A program made the position numbers and the translations under genes. Below, one piece after another: positions 20,837-32,450 of a DNA stretch of 64,000 nucleotides. The first letter of the stretch is position 1. Each line of letters opens with the position of its first letter. The stretch is from Zygaena filipendulae. Lineage: Eukaryota; Arthropoda; Insecta; Lepidoptera; Zygaenidae. Where the stretch lies: assembly GCA_907165275.2 (NCBI GenBank), contig OU015671.1, forward strand, positions 9,145,001 to 9,209,000. Direction: 5' to 3'. The notes under the pieces were generated by a model. It was given only the letters and a program-made list of their open reading frames with translations. It was not told where the DNA came from and searched no databases.

Positions 20837-22274
20837 TTAATACCTATATTTTGTAAGAATTTTTGCGTATTAAAGTAGATATGTTGTAAAAGATAATTAG
20901 TGTTCCAGCACTGCCTCGTTGGAATTGCTAATATTATGTAACCGAACTTTGTTACTGAACTTGTTACAATAATATTAGAGGGAACTACAATTTAATCATT
21001 TGTTCGCAAATGTAACGCGAATGCTGAAAGGGAAGTGAAAAGGGTGAGGATTGAGGAGTGGGGAGGGGCTGATAGGGCTGCCAAAAGTCCTCCTAAAAAT
21101 AAAACAAATCCCGAAAATGTTTAGATCTATGGTATTCCAACGCTAGAATTTCTCATGTCTTATTACAATCAAGGTACTGATATGGTTTTTTCTGGTCTGT
21201 TATATACGAAGCAAAACTATAACACTTAGCATATAAGGGAAGCAGGGACGTTGAATTGTTTTTTTTTTTAACAGCAATGCAATAGAAAAAGGCATTGGAT
21301 GGCCTTTAAGGTATGGTTCGTCAACGCGTCAGCAACTTCCTTGATAAAATTTTCATGGTTTTTTTATGGATTAGGTACGTGAAAAGTAACGCAATGATTT
21401 CTATATATATTTGAGACCCAAATTCGAATATATAAGGTAGATATAGCTATATGTATCTAGCTATCTCGTATTATCTGTCTTACAAATAGTTTAAGAAATG
21501 GACACAACGACGAAGATTCGCGTTATCGCGTCCAAAGGGCTACAAAATAATTTTTATACGTCTCTTTTTGACTAACACCCGGTATACATACGAAAATGGA
21601 CGACGATCTCAGAACGGCTGATGACCCTAGCAGGTGGCGAATTCATTGTTTTGCATAACAAAACCGCAAACAACAAGCGAGTAACAAATGACGGGAGAGA
21701 ACAATGACCTCAAAATGAGTTCTCAAAATAGCAGGGTTGCCAAAACTTTACAAAAAATTTTTAATTACTGCTTATTTATATTTTAGAGAAAAGAAATCTT
21801 TTCAATGAGAACAATTGTTTCGGGTCGGTTACAAAAGAGTCCGAATCCTATTATTATATGACTGTCTCAACCTCCAGATTTCTGATCCGTCACGAAAAAT
21901 TTTATGTCCTCATTATTATACAAAGCTACTGTTAGTTTTAAAGTCAACTGATAATATGAACTGATAATATTTTTTTCGATTTTAAACTTTATCCTACTGC
22001 TCTACGGACTTTATCTTACTGCTCTAAAACAGCGAGCGATTTTCTGAGGCGATTTTATAATTTGTTCCGAGAAAAAATATGTTGTGAAACGTGTCAACTT
22101 CGCAACGGCCCGTCAACCCTCAATGCTTAAGTCATTGTAATTCAATTAGTGAACTAAGTAAGCCCTTGCTTACCGAATACCTAACCTTTTTTTTCTCTTC
22201 TCTCATAGTTTTAATGAACATTATATCGGTCGGTCCAAAGAGCTCCGACTACCTTACTCCGACTATAGTACCTA
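20837..22274. other. 1.4 kb of unassigned intergenic sequence
   Basis: No frame with recognisable domains and no named repeat are seen. A purine-rich stretch lies at about 21020-21080. Confidence 0.4.
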
Positions 22275-22756
22275 CTAGCTGTGCCCCGCGGTTTCACCCG
22301 CGGTAATTTCGGAATTCCTGCGGGAAATCCGGGATAAAAAGTAGCCTATGTCCTTCTCTGTACCCCTGACAACGTGCATGCCTAATTTCATCCAAATCCG
22401 TTCAGCAGTTTTAGCGTGATTGAGTAAACGTATGCGAAGATAAGAGCTCGAAAGCGCATTTTCATTCGACTTGCTTCAAATTTATCGTCACTGCTCAGCT
22501 TCTATGGGTCTTAGCGTTATGTTATATAGCCTAAAACCTGCCTAGGAGTATGGACTACAATCGTACCAAGTTTGCTTAAAATCCCTTCAGTAGTTTTTGA
22601 CCCATGCGTGCACCAATAGACAGACAGACAGACAGATAAAAAATTTACTGATTGTATTTTTGGCATCAGTATCGATCACCACTCCAATATTAATTTTGAA
22701 TATAATATATTCAATGCACAGAATTGACCTCTCTACAGTTTTATTATAAGTCTAGA
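22275..22756 (-). mobile_element. Long Helitron-like repeat, 482 bp, reverse
   Basis: On the minus strand it starts A-TCTAGACTTATAATAAAAC and ends with the hairpin and CTAG-T. It includes the usual short-form 3' half plus an extra 5' half with TTTTGACCCATGCGTG and a (GTCT)n tract. A second copy in the opposite orientation at 50711-51374 carries an insertion, so this copy acts as its empty-site reference. Confidence 0.8.
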
Positions 22757-23049
22757 TATAGAAGATTTCTCACTAAATATTGAAACGATACAACACACGA
22801 AAAAATTCGCATCGCTTTTATTTCTTCAGTATCTAACGATCGTCTTAGGTGGAGGTCGTTACTCCGCAGATAAGTACCATCGGGCTGGTGCGTGGTAATT
22901 TTTTGAAAGCCTACTCCAATATTAATTAAATCCGGGACACACTCCACTTCTATGATGACATAAACTAATTTAGGTTAAAAAAGGTCGTATCTGAAAGCAC
23001 ATTGATGATGTTCGTTTAAGACGACGTAATGGAAATTAACGTTACCTTA
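22757..23049. other. Unassigned intergenic sequence
   Basis: No feature recognised. Confidence 0.35.
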
Positions 23050-23254
23050 TCCTACTAATATTATAAATGTGAAAGTGTGGATGTTTAGATGTTTGGATAT
23101 TTGTTACTCAATCACGTAAAATGGCTGAACGGATTTGGATGAAATTCTGTATACACGTGGTCAGGGATACAGAGAAGGACATAGGGTATTTTTGTCCTGG
23201 AATCTCCGCGGGATCTTCGAAATTACCGCGGGTGAAACCGCGGGGCACAGCTAG
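23050..23254 (+). mobile_element. Helitron-like repeat, intact forward copy
   Basis: TCCTACTAATATTATAAATG start, core GGCTGAACGGATTTGGATGA, hairpin with both CCGCGG arms, and CTAG followed by T. Confidence 0.85.
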
Positions 23255-23384
23255 TAATATCTATAAAATTATTACAATATTTAATTATAAGGACACTTTT
23301 AGTGAAAATGAACTTACTGAAGTTATGTAACGAATAAAATTAAATGTAGATTATGTAGCCGTTAGTTAGTAGGTATTCATCTAA

Positions 23385-23564
23385 TGGCTGCGCTCAGAGT
23401 GATTTTAATGATTACTTAATTTTAAGTGAAGATTTTTAAACAAAACCACCGCAATCAGAGACGTTCATTAAATTAATGTTAATTGATATTTAACTAATTT
23501 AGTTAAATTAAGTTGAATTCCAATTAACATTACTTAATCATTTAAACGACTCTAAGTGCGGCCG
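23385..23564. mobile_element. Foldback MITE, family C, copy 3 (collapsed)
   Basis: The left arm carries the GCGCTCAGAGT and ACCGCAATCAGAGACG blocks. The right inner block is deleted, leaving TTAATCATTTAAACGACTC and AGTGCGGCCG as the outer arm. Confidence 0.7.
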
Positions 23565-23704
23565 TAAGTTAACTTAAAAAAGCTATGTAGGTATTTTTAG
23601 ACTGAGCAAGTAAGAAAATTGAATTAAAAAGGAGGGAGGCGAGTTTTTAATTTTTTGGAGTTCGATTTTCATAGTTATATTTTCAAATATGAAATTTATA
23701 CGTA

Positions 23705-23771
23705 TAGTTTATCCTGGAATTCCCGCGGAAACTCCGAAATTACCGCGGGTAAAGCCGCGGGGGACAGCTAG
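23705..23771 (+). mobile_element. Helitron-like repeat, 3' end only
   Basis: It has TCCTGGAATTCCCGCGG, the GGGTAAAGCCGCGG hairpin arm and CTAG-T. The 5' two thirds are missing. Confidence 0.7.
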
Positions 23772-23975
23772 TTTTCAACAAATAACTTATATTGTGCTGA
23801 AAGATACCTACGTACCTACTTAACGTCGTCCTTGATTATATTCTCGATTTTACTTAATTTATCCTTAATGGACTTTGTTATCACATTATAATATGGACGT
23901 TACAAACGGTCAAAGCTTTCCATGGGAACCGAAGGCTTCTGTTCCGTCGTTTATAAAAATAAACAATAAATAAAT

Positions 23976-24211
23976 GGACATAGATAAGCAATAGTGTGTT
24001 AACCCACACTGGAGAAATTTTGAGTAAATCGTGTTTTAAAAGTAGGTCCACCATTTAGTGTCAACATTTTTTATATTCAATATTTAGTTACATATTTAAG
24101 CAATGTCTCAAGGTAAACACATAACTAAAAAACGTTCCCTAACTCTCAATAAATCGTTCTGAATGGATAACTTAATTTTGTGGGTTAACATGTTATTGCT
24201 TATCTGCGTCC
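23976..24211. mobile_element. MITE, family B, copy 3
   Basis: 236 bp, GGAC...GTCC, flanked by AAAT on both sides (23972-23975, 24212-24215). It is close to copy 1 in sequence. Confidence 0.85.
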
Positions 24212-24349
24212 AAATGTAAAAACGTTGAAAAAAAAAAACCTAGTTATTTTTGTGTATTTAAGTGCTGTGTTGTCCAGTTTTTTTACACCTGACCAAATTT
24301 TATTAGACTAAAATAACATATCAGTCACAAAAAACTAGGTCCCTAAAAT

Positions 24350-24545
24350 AATCCCCGCGGTATCAACCGGAATAATTTCGGAGTTCCCGCGGTAATTCCG
24401 AGATAAAAGTAACCTATGTCCTTCTCTGTACCTCTGCAACGTGTAAGTATAAAATTTCATGATATAATCGGTTGAGTAGGTAGATAAGGTGTAAAAGCTA
24501 AACAAAACAACAAACCCACATCGCATTTACAATATGTATTAGGAT
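24350..24545 (-). mobile_element. Helitron-like repeat, old reverse copy
   Basis: CCCCGCGGTATCAACCGGAA, then the GTTCCCGCGGTAATTCCG block and the core. The CTAG tip is lost and the 5' end is mutated (TATGTATTAGGAT). Confidence 0.65.
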
Positions 24546-24759
24546 TATAAATACTCGTTAGTACTATTAGAAAATTAATAAATTCTATGAAACAGAAGTA
24601 GGGGTACGCCCCTTGTGTTAAAGTTGTCGTAGCTAGCAATTACAAATACATTTGTTGAATTTAAAATTCCGTGAAAAATACGAAAGCCATCATTAACACT
24701 AATATCTAGGTTAGCTGACTTACTTATTTATTATAGTTAAGCAGTCTTTAACGCAATTT

Positions 24760-24996
24760 GGACATAGATAAGCAATAGTGTGTTAACCCACATTGAAGAA
24801 ATTTTGAGTAAATCGTGTTTTATAATTATAGCGCCATTTTGTTTCAACCTTTTTTTATTGTTCAACATGTTTTTAAATATTTCATCAATGTAATAAGGCA
24901 AACACATAATTAAAAAACGTTCTCTAATTTGCAATGAATCGTTCAGTATCAATAACTTAATTTTGTGGGTTAACATGTTATTGCTTATCTGCGTCC
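24760..24996. mobile_element. MITE, family B, copy 4
   Basis: 237 bp with GGAC...GTCC tips and the duplicated flank ATTT (24756-24759, 24997-25000). Confidence 0.85.
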
Positions 24997-25085
24997 ATTT
25001 AACCTATCCGGTGAAGTTAATCTTTAATACGTATATTATACCTACTTTTAAGTCTAGTTCTTTTTTTCGGATTCTTGTATTTTGT

Positions 25086-25245
25086 TCCAGGATAAACTAT
25101 ACCTATAAACCTTCCTCTTGAATCACTCTATCTATTAGTGAATCCGCATGAAAATCCGTTCAGTAGTTTTTGAGTTTATCGCGAACTGACAGACAGACAG
25201 ACAGATGTGGTGAAGGACTTTGTTTTATAATGTGTACCTATAAGG
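25086..25245. repeat. Fragment of a second dispersed repeat (CTCTATCTATT type)
   Basis: It contains GAATCACTCTATCTATTAGT, CCGTTCAGTAGTTTTTGAG, (CAGA)n and GACTTTGTTTTATAAT. A related fragment lies at 52138-52225. The pattern resembles other lepidopteran non-autonomous repeats; its class is not clear from this fragment. Confidence 0.5.
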
Positions 25246-25530
25246 ATTTATTCATTTTTTCTATTAAATTTATAAATCCTTTTCCTCAAGACTTTAAACC
25301 CAACATCGTGGTCCTTCGAGCCGGATTATATTAGGTAGGTATTGAATTTTCTTAAAACCAATCAGTTATATCAAAAGCGGGTCTAGCGGCCAGCCATTTA
25401 AATAGGTGAATAAAATAACCGTGCCAAGGTACCAGTAGTGATAAAATGTCTGCTTCCGATAATACGCAGTTGACAAGGGTTCTCATTTGCCCACTTAAAG
25501 AGGCAGGTATGGCAATGTGCCGACTCTTTC

Positions 25531-25714
25531 CGCCGCACTCAGAGTCGATTTTAATGATTACTTAGTTAAGTATAGATTTTTGAAGCAAAACTGCCGCAAT
25601 CAGACAAGTTTAATAAATTAATGTTAATTGGCATTTAACTAATTAAGTTACATCTCATTAAATGTCAATTAACATTAATTTACTGAACGTCTCTGATTGC
25701 GGCCGTTTGAGTCG
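25531..25714. mobile_element. Foldback MITE, family C, copy 4
   Basis: The left arm is complete (GCCGCACTCAGAGTCG ... AACTGCCGCAATCAGAC). On the right only the inner block ACGTCTCTGATTGCGGCCGT and a short GAGTCG remain. Confidence 0.7.
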
Positions 25715-25962
25715 TACTTTTGAGGTTAAACGAAGAACATATTGAAGGAGAGTGGGCATCCAGTACTTATTCGACTCTTCTCTCTAATACCTATCTTTAA
25801 AAAAAAAACAAAGATTTTTACCAAACTTTTTTTTTCATAAAAATTTATAACTTGTCATTAAGGCACTGCTAGGTCCTTCCACACCCCTTTTATTTTTATT
25901 GCCGCTGAGATGCTGACGAATCATTTCGTTTTTGGTTTTTTTAATTCATATTTTTACTATCT

Positions 25963-26254
25963 ATTGCCCGCCGTTTTACCCACATTAATTTCGGAGATCC
26001 CATGAGAATTCCGGGATGGGAGTGCCTTATTTCCTTTTCTGTAAGCACCCCTGACAATGTGTGGTATGCAAAATTTGAGTTTCCCCCAAGTTAGTTTGAG
26101 AGGTCCCGCAGGAATTCCGGGATAGGAGTACCTTTTTTCCTTTTCTGTACCCTTGACAACGTGTATGCAAAATTTCATTGTGATCGGTCGAGCCTTTAGG
26201 GTGTGAAAGCGTAACATACAAACAAAGTCACTTTCGCATTGTTATATAGTAAGG
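25963..26254 (-). mobile_element. Helitron-like repeat, internally duplicated reverse copy
   Basis: The blocks GAGATCCCATGAGAATTCCG / ATTTCCTTTTCTGTA and GAGGTCCCGCAGGAATTCCG / TTTTCCTTTTCTGTA are successive versions of the same segment, so the 3' half is present twice. The hairpin is decayed. Confidence 0.65.
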
Positions 26255-26324
26255 ATTAATTACGTGAAAGCACGATTTATAGAGAGCTTCAATATGTACC
26301 TTGTCTAATCTTACACCCTGTATA

Positions 26325-26739
26325 CGGGGTGTCCCTTAAATCGACGTTGAGCCAGAACCGGGTGATAGGCTGTCATAACTTAATAAAAAAACGTAAAACT
26401 ACAATCTTTAAAATTTATAAAAATTATAAAAATTTATACCATGCGACGGTTCTTTAACTCCTGCTGCTACAAACCTTAACTTTTTCTCAATTTTTTCCTT
26501 ATTGTGTAATCCTGAATAGTGTTTCTAAAAACTACTGCTTAAAATTTAAGTTTTTGCCGATGAAGTTTTCAAAATTATTGCTTTCGTCAGTTTTTAATGA
26601 CTGTCCTTTTTTTTAAATAGGCATAGCAACGATTTTTATATTTTTCTGTTAACAGCTGTGATGACTTAGCGGCTGAGTCATAACAGTTGCTAAGTCTTAG
26701 CCTATCACCTGGCTTGACGTCGATTTACGGGACACCCTG
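26325..26739. mobile_element. MITE, family H, 415 bp, TA target
   Basis: Terminal inverted repeats of about 55 bp start CGGGGTGTCCCTTAAATCGA and end in the complement GTCGATTTACGGGACACCC. TA is present on both sides (26323-26324 and 26740-26741), as for Tc1/mariner-type insertion. The interior is AT-rich with no long frame. Confidence 0.8.
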
Positions 26740-27591
26740 TAGAACTGCTGTTCACATTCCGGGAAATGTTAATAATGCCAAAAATAGACAAAGTTGTGAC
26801 CCGAATTATAAAGTCGTAACCTTACAATATATCAAGCCCGGACATTTCTGTCTAGAGTCCGCAGTAAAAGGTTTTTCTGACTAAAACACAGTCATATGGA
26901 TCCAAAAAAATGTACGACCGCATGGAGAGAAAATATATCAAAATGTTGCCACGCTAAGTGAAATATAAAATACGTTGGTGATTTATTTGATATATTTGAC
27001 CGCGTCCGCGTTCGTTCTACGGAAGTATTCGAAGTAGATTTTTTGATGAAAACGTTGGAACAAATGGATAAATCACAGCATGTGAAACTATGGATTTATT
27101 TGCTATCAACTTTCGATAGCGGGGCGGGGCTTACGAGCACGTCATACTCGTGAACGGGTGCCGTCAGTTGGTGCTGGTCATGTCTGGTCTACTATTATAG
27201 ATAATCCTAGTTTAACTCCTAATGTCTCTGTATCTTGTACGGTAGGTTATTGCTGGGTACGGCTCATTGTTCTCACATAATTAATTGCAAGTTGAGTTAC
27301 CACTAATTATATTATAGATATATCCATATTGTAACTTTAAACTGACAGCGTGCTGCTGAACAGTTTATTGCGCAGCTTCTTCTCTTCAGCCGTAGCACTA
27401 GGAAGCTGTGAGGGGTGGATATTTTATGGGTGCTGTCATAATAACTGTAATTATATTGACGTCAAAAAGAGCCACATTATGGGCCAAATTCGAATAAAGG
27501 ATTTGTCTTTGACTTTAATACGATAACTTTGTTTTACGTATATACGTAAATTTGTTTCGGAGAGGTGATTTCTTTCATCTCTTTCACTATT
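26740..27591. other. Unassigned intergenic sequence
   Basis: No domain-bearing frame or named repeat was recognised. Confidence 0.4.
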
Positions 27592-27748
27592 TACTTTCCG
27601 CGCGGTTTCACTCATGTGAATTGCGGCTCTCCCTCGGCAACTGTAAACAGAATCCTATGACAATCAGGAATAGTGTAGGTACTTAGTTTGCTATCAGTGT
27701 AATGGTTTTAGAATCGGTTCAGTAGCTCCAGAGATTACCACCTCCAAA
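27592..27748 (-). mobile_element. Diverged Helitron-like fragment
   Basis: CCGCGCGGTTTCACTCATGT and later GAATCGGTTCAGTAGCTCC match the family core loosely. The CTAG tip is missing. Confidence 0.5.
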
Positions 27749-28248
27749 AATTTGGAGGCGACCAGAAAGACTGTCTTTAATTTTTTTCTGTTTGTCCAGC
27801 ACATGTGCTGCTCTAAACCAAAATAACTGAACTGATTTTCTTGCAGCTTCCACTGGTAGATTAATCTAGCTATGGACTTTGCTTCATCCAAATCAGGTGT
27901 CGGTAAAACAGTTGCGTTTTAAGATAATTTTTAAGCTTCATAAGCTTTCTACATACTTAAGATTTTAAGATAATTTTTTTTTTACCAGTAGGTAAGGTAA
28001 CCCAAAGTTTTGTTTCGTGTAAACCCAGCAAATTTAAATTTTTACCACCATTGTTCAAGAAAAACAAAGTGTCCCCAACGAAACGTGTAGGTAACCAGAT
28101 GCATTGAATGCGCTGTTACTCGCTTCTGTTGGAAAGTTTGCGAGCGAACACAAGTTGAAGCTGGGGTATTACAAAAAAACCTATTTTAAATCTGTTGGAA
28201 TATACATTCCGTTAGCTAGAGCTTTAGGGTGCGTACAGACTATGTAGA
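27749..28248. other. Unassigned intergenic sequence
   Basis: No gene or named repeat recognised. Confidence 0.35.
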
Positions 28249-28470
28249 GTTTATCTAAGCTAAAATGACGCGCCCCTCCATCGGGCATACGCACACGCAC
28301 AACCGTTAAAATATCGTTACGACACATATAAATCTGGTTTTGCCATTCGTCCTCAGTTGCAGCATAGTGTCGCCGCACTCACACTATTAAAGAGATATTA
28401 TCAATACATGATGTCGCATATCAAAAACTGCTTATTGAGTAGTGGGGCGTGTCATTTTAGTTTAGATAAC
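28249..28470. mobile_element. MITE, family I, single copy
   Basis: The tip TTTATCTAAGCTAAAATGAC and following CGCGCCCC pair with GGGGCGTGTCATTTTAGTTT at the other end, about 27 bp of inverted repeat around a 170-bp interior. A 65-codon minus-strand frame inside it has no recognisable domain and is probably fortuitous. Confidence 0.7.
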
Positions 28471-28515
28471 CTGTAGATTAAATAGGGGTCAAAAGAGATT
28501 ATGTATGAATAATAA

Positions 28516-28802
28516 CTAGCTGTTCCCTGCGGTTTTACCCGTGTCAATTTTGCATTTGTCTCGGGAATTCCGGCATAAAAGTAGGTACTTTATATCTTTT
28601 CCTGTACCGGTACCGCTGACAGCAACAAAATATGCGAATGTGAGTTTGTTTCTTTGTTTACGCGTTAACTACTCAACCGATCGGCACGAAATTTTGCATA
28701 CACGTTGTCAAGAGTTTAGAGAAGGACACAGGGTACTTTTTATGACGGAATTTCCGCGAAAATATGGAAATTATCGCGGGTGAAACCGCGGGGCACAGCT
28801 AG
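28516..28802. mobile_element. Two Helitron-like fragments, tail to tail
   Basis: A reverse fragment starts CTAGCTGTTCCCTGCGG (28516 to about 28610). A forward fragment from about 28630 has the core GAAATTTTGCATACACGTTG, an intact hairpin and CTAG-T at 28802. Both 5' ends are lost at the junction. Confidence 0.7.
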
Positions 28803-29195
28803 TATTACTATAAATCAAAGGAGATCCATATACCCTTTGAATAAGAGTCGAGAATCATATCGCTAGACTACAGAATCTTTTTTTAATTTATTTATTCATA
28901 TTATTTATTAAAGGCACAAAGTCAAAGTGATCACCAAAAGTCAGAGAACAGAAAACAGTACGAGCCCGACGTTTCACGTGCTAACCGAGACGTAAAGACT
29001 TGATCTCTTATCTGAATGTTACCTAACGAATATTGCAAAGGTGAAATAAAAATATCAAAATAAATTTCACTGGTCTAGAAATGGACTTTTAACTTACTTT
29101 TAACTTCGATCAAAGGCTACCTATTGTTTTAGTCAGTTCTGACTGGCTGCAGCAACCTCGGGCCGAATCCCGTCAATTCGCATACGGACTATCAG
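28803..29195. other. Unassigned intergenic sequence
   Basis: No feature recognised. Confidence 0.35.
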
Positions 29196-29692
29196 CAGGG
29201 CTCTTATTCACTATGACCTATGACCAACAACATTCCTTGCCCATAACGCGCGTCCCAAAAACACAATCCCAAATCCCAAGATGAAAAAATATAAGAAATT
29301 TATATTGATAATGACAAAAGAAACGTTTTAAATGTATTTTTTTAGAGTGAAACTTCTTTGAACACGAGGGAAAAGCAATAGGGATGTGGCCTACTTTTGA
29401 AAATCAAAATTCTAATTAGTCCGTCAGTTAGAAAATAAAAAAACAATAGACACGTATTTTTTGCTTTTTCGCTAAAACCGCCATACAAACTGTCAAAATG
29501 GTGACGTCACGCGAAATTTCAACTCAATATATCGCCGTTATTTTTTGATTACGTAAAAAAAGAAAAAATACGTGTCCAATATTTTTTTAATAATCTACAA
29601 GACGGACTAAAAAATAAAAATTAGTCAACATGCCCATTCTAGTGACGTCTTATCTTAACGCGACGCGTTGGTCATAGTGAATAAGGGCCCTG
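29196..29692. mobile_element. MITE, family F, copy 1, carrying a family D insertion
   Basis: The ends CAGGGCTCTTATTCACTATG and CATAGTGAATAAGGGCCCTG are inverted repeats. Next to the left end, GACCAACAACATTCCTTGCC and ATAACGCGCGTC form a sub-terminal block also seen inverted in copy 2 at 38062-38097. A family D MITE occupies 29377-29638 inside it. Confidence 0.75.
29377..29638 (-). mobile_element. MITE, family D, copy 2
   Basis: Tips AATAGGGATGTGGCCTAC and GTCAACATGCCCATT are imperfect inverted repeats. It includes the sub-terminal AGTCCGTCAGTTAG / GACGGACTAA pair, ATACGTGTCCAATATT and one perfect TGACGTCA palindrome at 29502-29509. It has a smaller centre than copy 5. Confidence 0.75.
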
Positions 29693-30297
29693 GTCGGTAC
29701 GTACGAAATGCATCGTACTGTTGCGATTTCGGCTAACGGCATTCGGATATTCAGCAACTTTTCAAATGCATTGCCAATTTTGTTTTGCATGAAAAGTTTT
29801 ATTGTTTGATCACGCCGATTTTTAAAAGGTTCCCCGCTTTCATTTATTATTAACTACTGAAAATGCATAGGTAAATATATTATACATATATTATTGTGGA
29901 AAAACGAAAAATAAACGATAAAGATTTAATATTTCTATAATTTATAAATATTTAGGTAAACCTTTCCAAGTTATTTGTATTTTTTATACGAATTTTTTTA
30001 AACAATTTTACTATAATAATTAACCAGGAGGACATAGTTTTAACATCCCACTGAAAAAAGCTTTTTCAGTTTTTCCCAATTTTCAAATTTTGTAGGCCAT
30101 TTTTTCAATTTTTTCTCTCCCTAAAAATCTTTCTCAAAAGTTCCTAAATGATGTCTTTCAACGAACAATATTATGATTATAATTTTTTGAGTTTTTATTT
30201 CGTCTGTGTTTTTTACATAGTCTATAAAATCATTGTATGGATTTTACGCGATGAAGGCTTAGCACTAAGTAACAAAAATAGTATATTTCATTATAAG
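29693..30297. other. Unassigned AT-rich sequence
   Basis: No named repeat is seen. A short frame with a hydrophobic stretch occurs at 30148-30366, but its 3' part runs into the inverted repeat at 30298. Confidence 0.35.
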
Positions 30298-30406
30298 TGC
30301 GGAAAGCCTGTCATTGCAAAGAGTTCCGACATATGTCTACCCGAGCCGAGGCGCAGCCGAAGGTGAGGGTTGACAGTCGGAACTAGTTGCAATGACGGTT
30401 CCGCAC
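30298..30406. repeat. Short foldback, family J
   Basis: The left arm (GTGCGGAA, GTCATTGCAA, GTTCCGAC) pairs with the right arm (GTCGGAACTAGTTGCAATGA, TTCCGCAC), about 40 bp per arm. The centre carries CCGAGCCGAGGCGCAGCCGA. It is a MITE or a hairpin-forming remnant. Confidence 0.6.
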
Positions 30407-30424
30407 GTGTACTGAACAACTATT

Positions 30425-30716
30425 TTTAATACAGTTGCGAAAAAAATGAAGAAATTTAATAAAATATCAAAAACACAACAAACTCAACTAAGTTCCAACT
30501 GTGATCAAGAGATGGCGCTAGTCGTATTAGTAATGCGAAACGTACGTTTCGCAATGCAAAAAAGTGTGTCAAAGTCGTGTCGCCATGTGACAGTTGGCAA
30601 AGAGAACGCACGAGTTCGGGAAAGGTAAACAAAAAGCTCGAGTATGTAATAGCCCACATCCCGAACGCTAAAAGTCCCTGCAATACGCCACTTTTTGAGC
30701 AACTGTATTAAAAAGG
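30425..30716. mobile_element. MITE, family K
   Basis: TTTTTAATACAGTTGC at the left and GCAACTGTATTAAAAAGG at the right are inverted ends, 290 bp apart. Inside is the perfect 18-bp palindrome GCGAAACGTACGTTTCGC near 30537-30554. Confidence 0.65.
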
Positions 30717-31594
30717 ATTTATTTAAAACATTTACAATTTCAACCGAACATCAGCGTAATTGCAGTCCAAAAAAACGTATCCGACCATTTCATTTTTGCA
30801 CTTTACTTACATAATGGCCGGCGAATACATCGCGTAATAAAATAGTTAAAAAATGAAAAAAAAACGGTTAACACAAAATCGTGTTACACAAAAAGAAGCT
30901 CTTAAAAACTTTAAAAGGCCCACTGGGTCCGTTGAAATTTGTAACAATAGAATATTGCGGCTGCAGCTCCCACCATGGCTTTGTGTCTCCCATTTGGAGT
31001 TGTACAAAAGCGAAAACGGCAACTCCAACGCGGACTCTAAGCTATCCTGAAAGCGACACGACGCAGGAACTAAAAACCCGAATTAAAGACCAAAGGAAGC
31101 TTTTAAACAGATTATTACAGATATGTAAGTATACGTTTATTTATGCAAACAATAAATCGATTATTTTAATGAAATAAACCGCGTGAAACTTCATTTAGCC
31201 ACAGACTATAGTATTATATTCTCAGTGCTAGAGAGAAAGGATATACGGTTGTTGACGAGTGAAAGCCGTATCGAAAACACGCGTGTCACGTTTGTCTTCG
31301 TTATTTCAGTCACTTTTCAGCATCTATTTTGGACCCTGAGCAGGAAACTGGCTTTCAAGAGAGCCATGTTTTAACTTGGGGAACAATCTAACATTGTCAT
31401 TGGCGTTTCGCCATAATTGAAGATGTAGATGAAGAGATTTTTATTATTGAAACATTGTCATTGGCAAATTATAATTATAGACGCCATTAAAAAGAAGAAG
31501 AAGAAGAAAGGATATACTAATCACAAAGACAGAAAATGTAGGCGGGGCAGCCGCACCCAGGTTTATAAGCAAATGCTTATATTCAAAACCTTCT
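30717..31594. other. Unassigned sequence with overlapping short frames
   Basis: Three overlapping frames of 60-98 codons lie at 30846-31177 on both strands. The plus-strand 98-codon frame ends in a lysine/leucine-rich stretch (ELKTRIKDQRKLLNRLLQI) that could be part of a coiled coil, and a GTAAGT follows at about 31124. No family was recognised. A short (GAA)n tract lies at about 31494-31508. Confidence 0.3.
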
Positions 31595-31871
31595 AAAAAA
31601 CATTCTAAAAAATATTGGACACGTATTTTCTATTTTTTTACGTAATCATAAAAAGCAGCGATACATCACGTTGAATTTTCGTGTGACGTCACGCCTACGT
31701 ACACTTTATACTTAATTATGACGTCACGTCCACTCTAAACTTCGGTACTAATCTTAGTATTAATTATTATTAAAAAAAAATACGTGTCTATTAATTTATT
31801 ACTCTCTAACTGATGGACTAAATAGAATTTTGATTTATATACCTACCTTGTCACACGTCATCATGCCCATT
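31595..31871 (+). mobile_element. MITE, family D, copy 3
   Basis: GGACACGTATTTTCT, CGTAATCA and two perfect TGACGTCA palindromes (31684-31691, 31719-31726) are present. The right end is CATCATGCCCATT; the left tip is diverged. Confidence 0.7.
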
Positions 31872-31924
31872 GGTTGGTCTGAACCGTCGATTGTATCGAC
31901 GTTAAATTTACTTTTTATTATAGA

Positions 31925-32125
31925 CTAGCTGTCCCGCGCGGCTTCACCCGCGATAATTTCGAAGTTCCCGCGGAATTGTTCCATACAAACTTTGCAACCC
32001 CTTCTCACCCCCCCAGGGGTTGAATTTTCAAAACTCCTTTCTTATCGGATGCCTACGTCATACAAAGAACACACCCTCCATGATTCAGGTCTCTACGATC
32101 AGCGGTTTATCCATCAGTCATGCCT
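31925..32125 (-). mobile_element. Helitron-like repeat, third subfamily, reverse
   Basis: CTAGCTGTCCCGCGCGGCTT start, then GGGGTTGAATTTTCAAAA, ATCGGATGCCTACGTCATAC and TCTCTACGATCAGCGGTTT. The same order occurs at 47620-47852. The 5' end is lost at about 32125. Confidence 0.7.
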
Positions 32126-32366
32126 ACATCTATTTTTTCTTGATATTTCTATTGCTGATAACAATACGGCATTAAATACAGCGGTACGAGTATCTTTATG
32201 GGAGCAATTTATTACAATAAACCCTTTAATAAATCCATTCGGGTATTATCCTTTTTATACGCCATATATTTTTGGGCCTATTGGTTTAAATACATTTTCC
32301 TTAGCGGAATTGTGTGATATTCCATTTATTATATTTTCATTCCAAGCGTTTACATTTATTTTTCGA
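32126..32366. other. AT-rich segment between two Helitron-like copies
   Basis: A plus-strand open frame (31992-32438, 148 codons) runs through this segment and both flanking repeat fragments. Its translation was not recognised and it is likely fortuitous. Confidence 0.35.
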
Positions 32367-32440
32367 CTAGCTGTTCCTCGTGGTTTCACCCGCGTTAATT
32401 TCGGAGATTCCGCACGTATTCCGAGACAAAAGTACTAACT
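32367..32440 (-). mobile_element. Helitron-like repeat, 3' end only, reverse
   Basis: CTAGCTGTTCCTCGTGGTTT and CGGAGATTCCGCACGTATTC are recognised. The copy stops just before a family A MITE. Confidence 0.6.
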
Positions 32441-32450
32441 AATCTACATA

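Noticed and set aside
25957..26221. Minus-strand frames reading MKFCIHVVKGTEK and similar
   Set aside because: The same peptide pattern recurs at every Helitron-like copy because the repeat core happens to be open in one frame; it is not a protein family.
30853..31177. Frames suggesting a coiled-coil protein fragment with a GTAAGT donor
   Set aside because: Overlapping frames on both strands give different peptides, no family was recognised and no matching acceptor was found; left as unassigned.
31992..32438. 148-codon plus-strand frame
   Set aside because: Both ends lie in Helitron-like repeat fragments, the translation is unfamiliar and the middle is AT-rich; not accepted as a gene.
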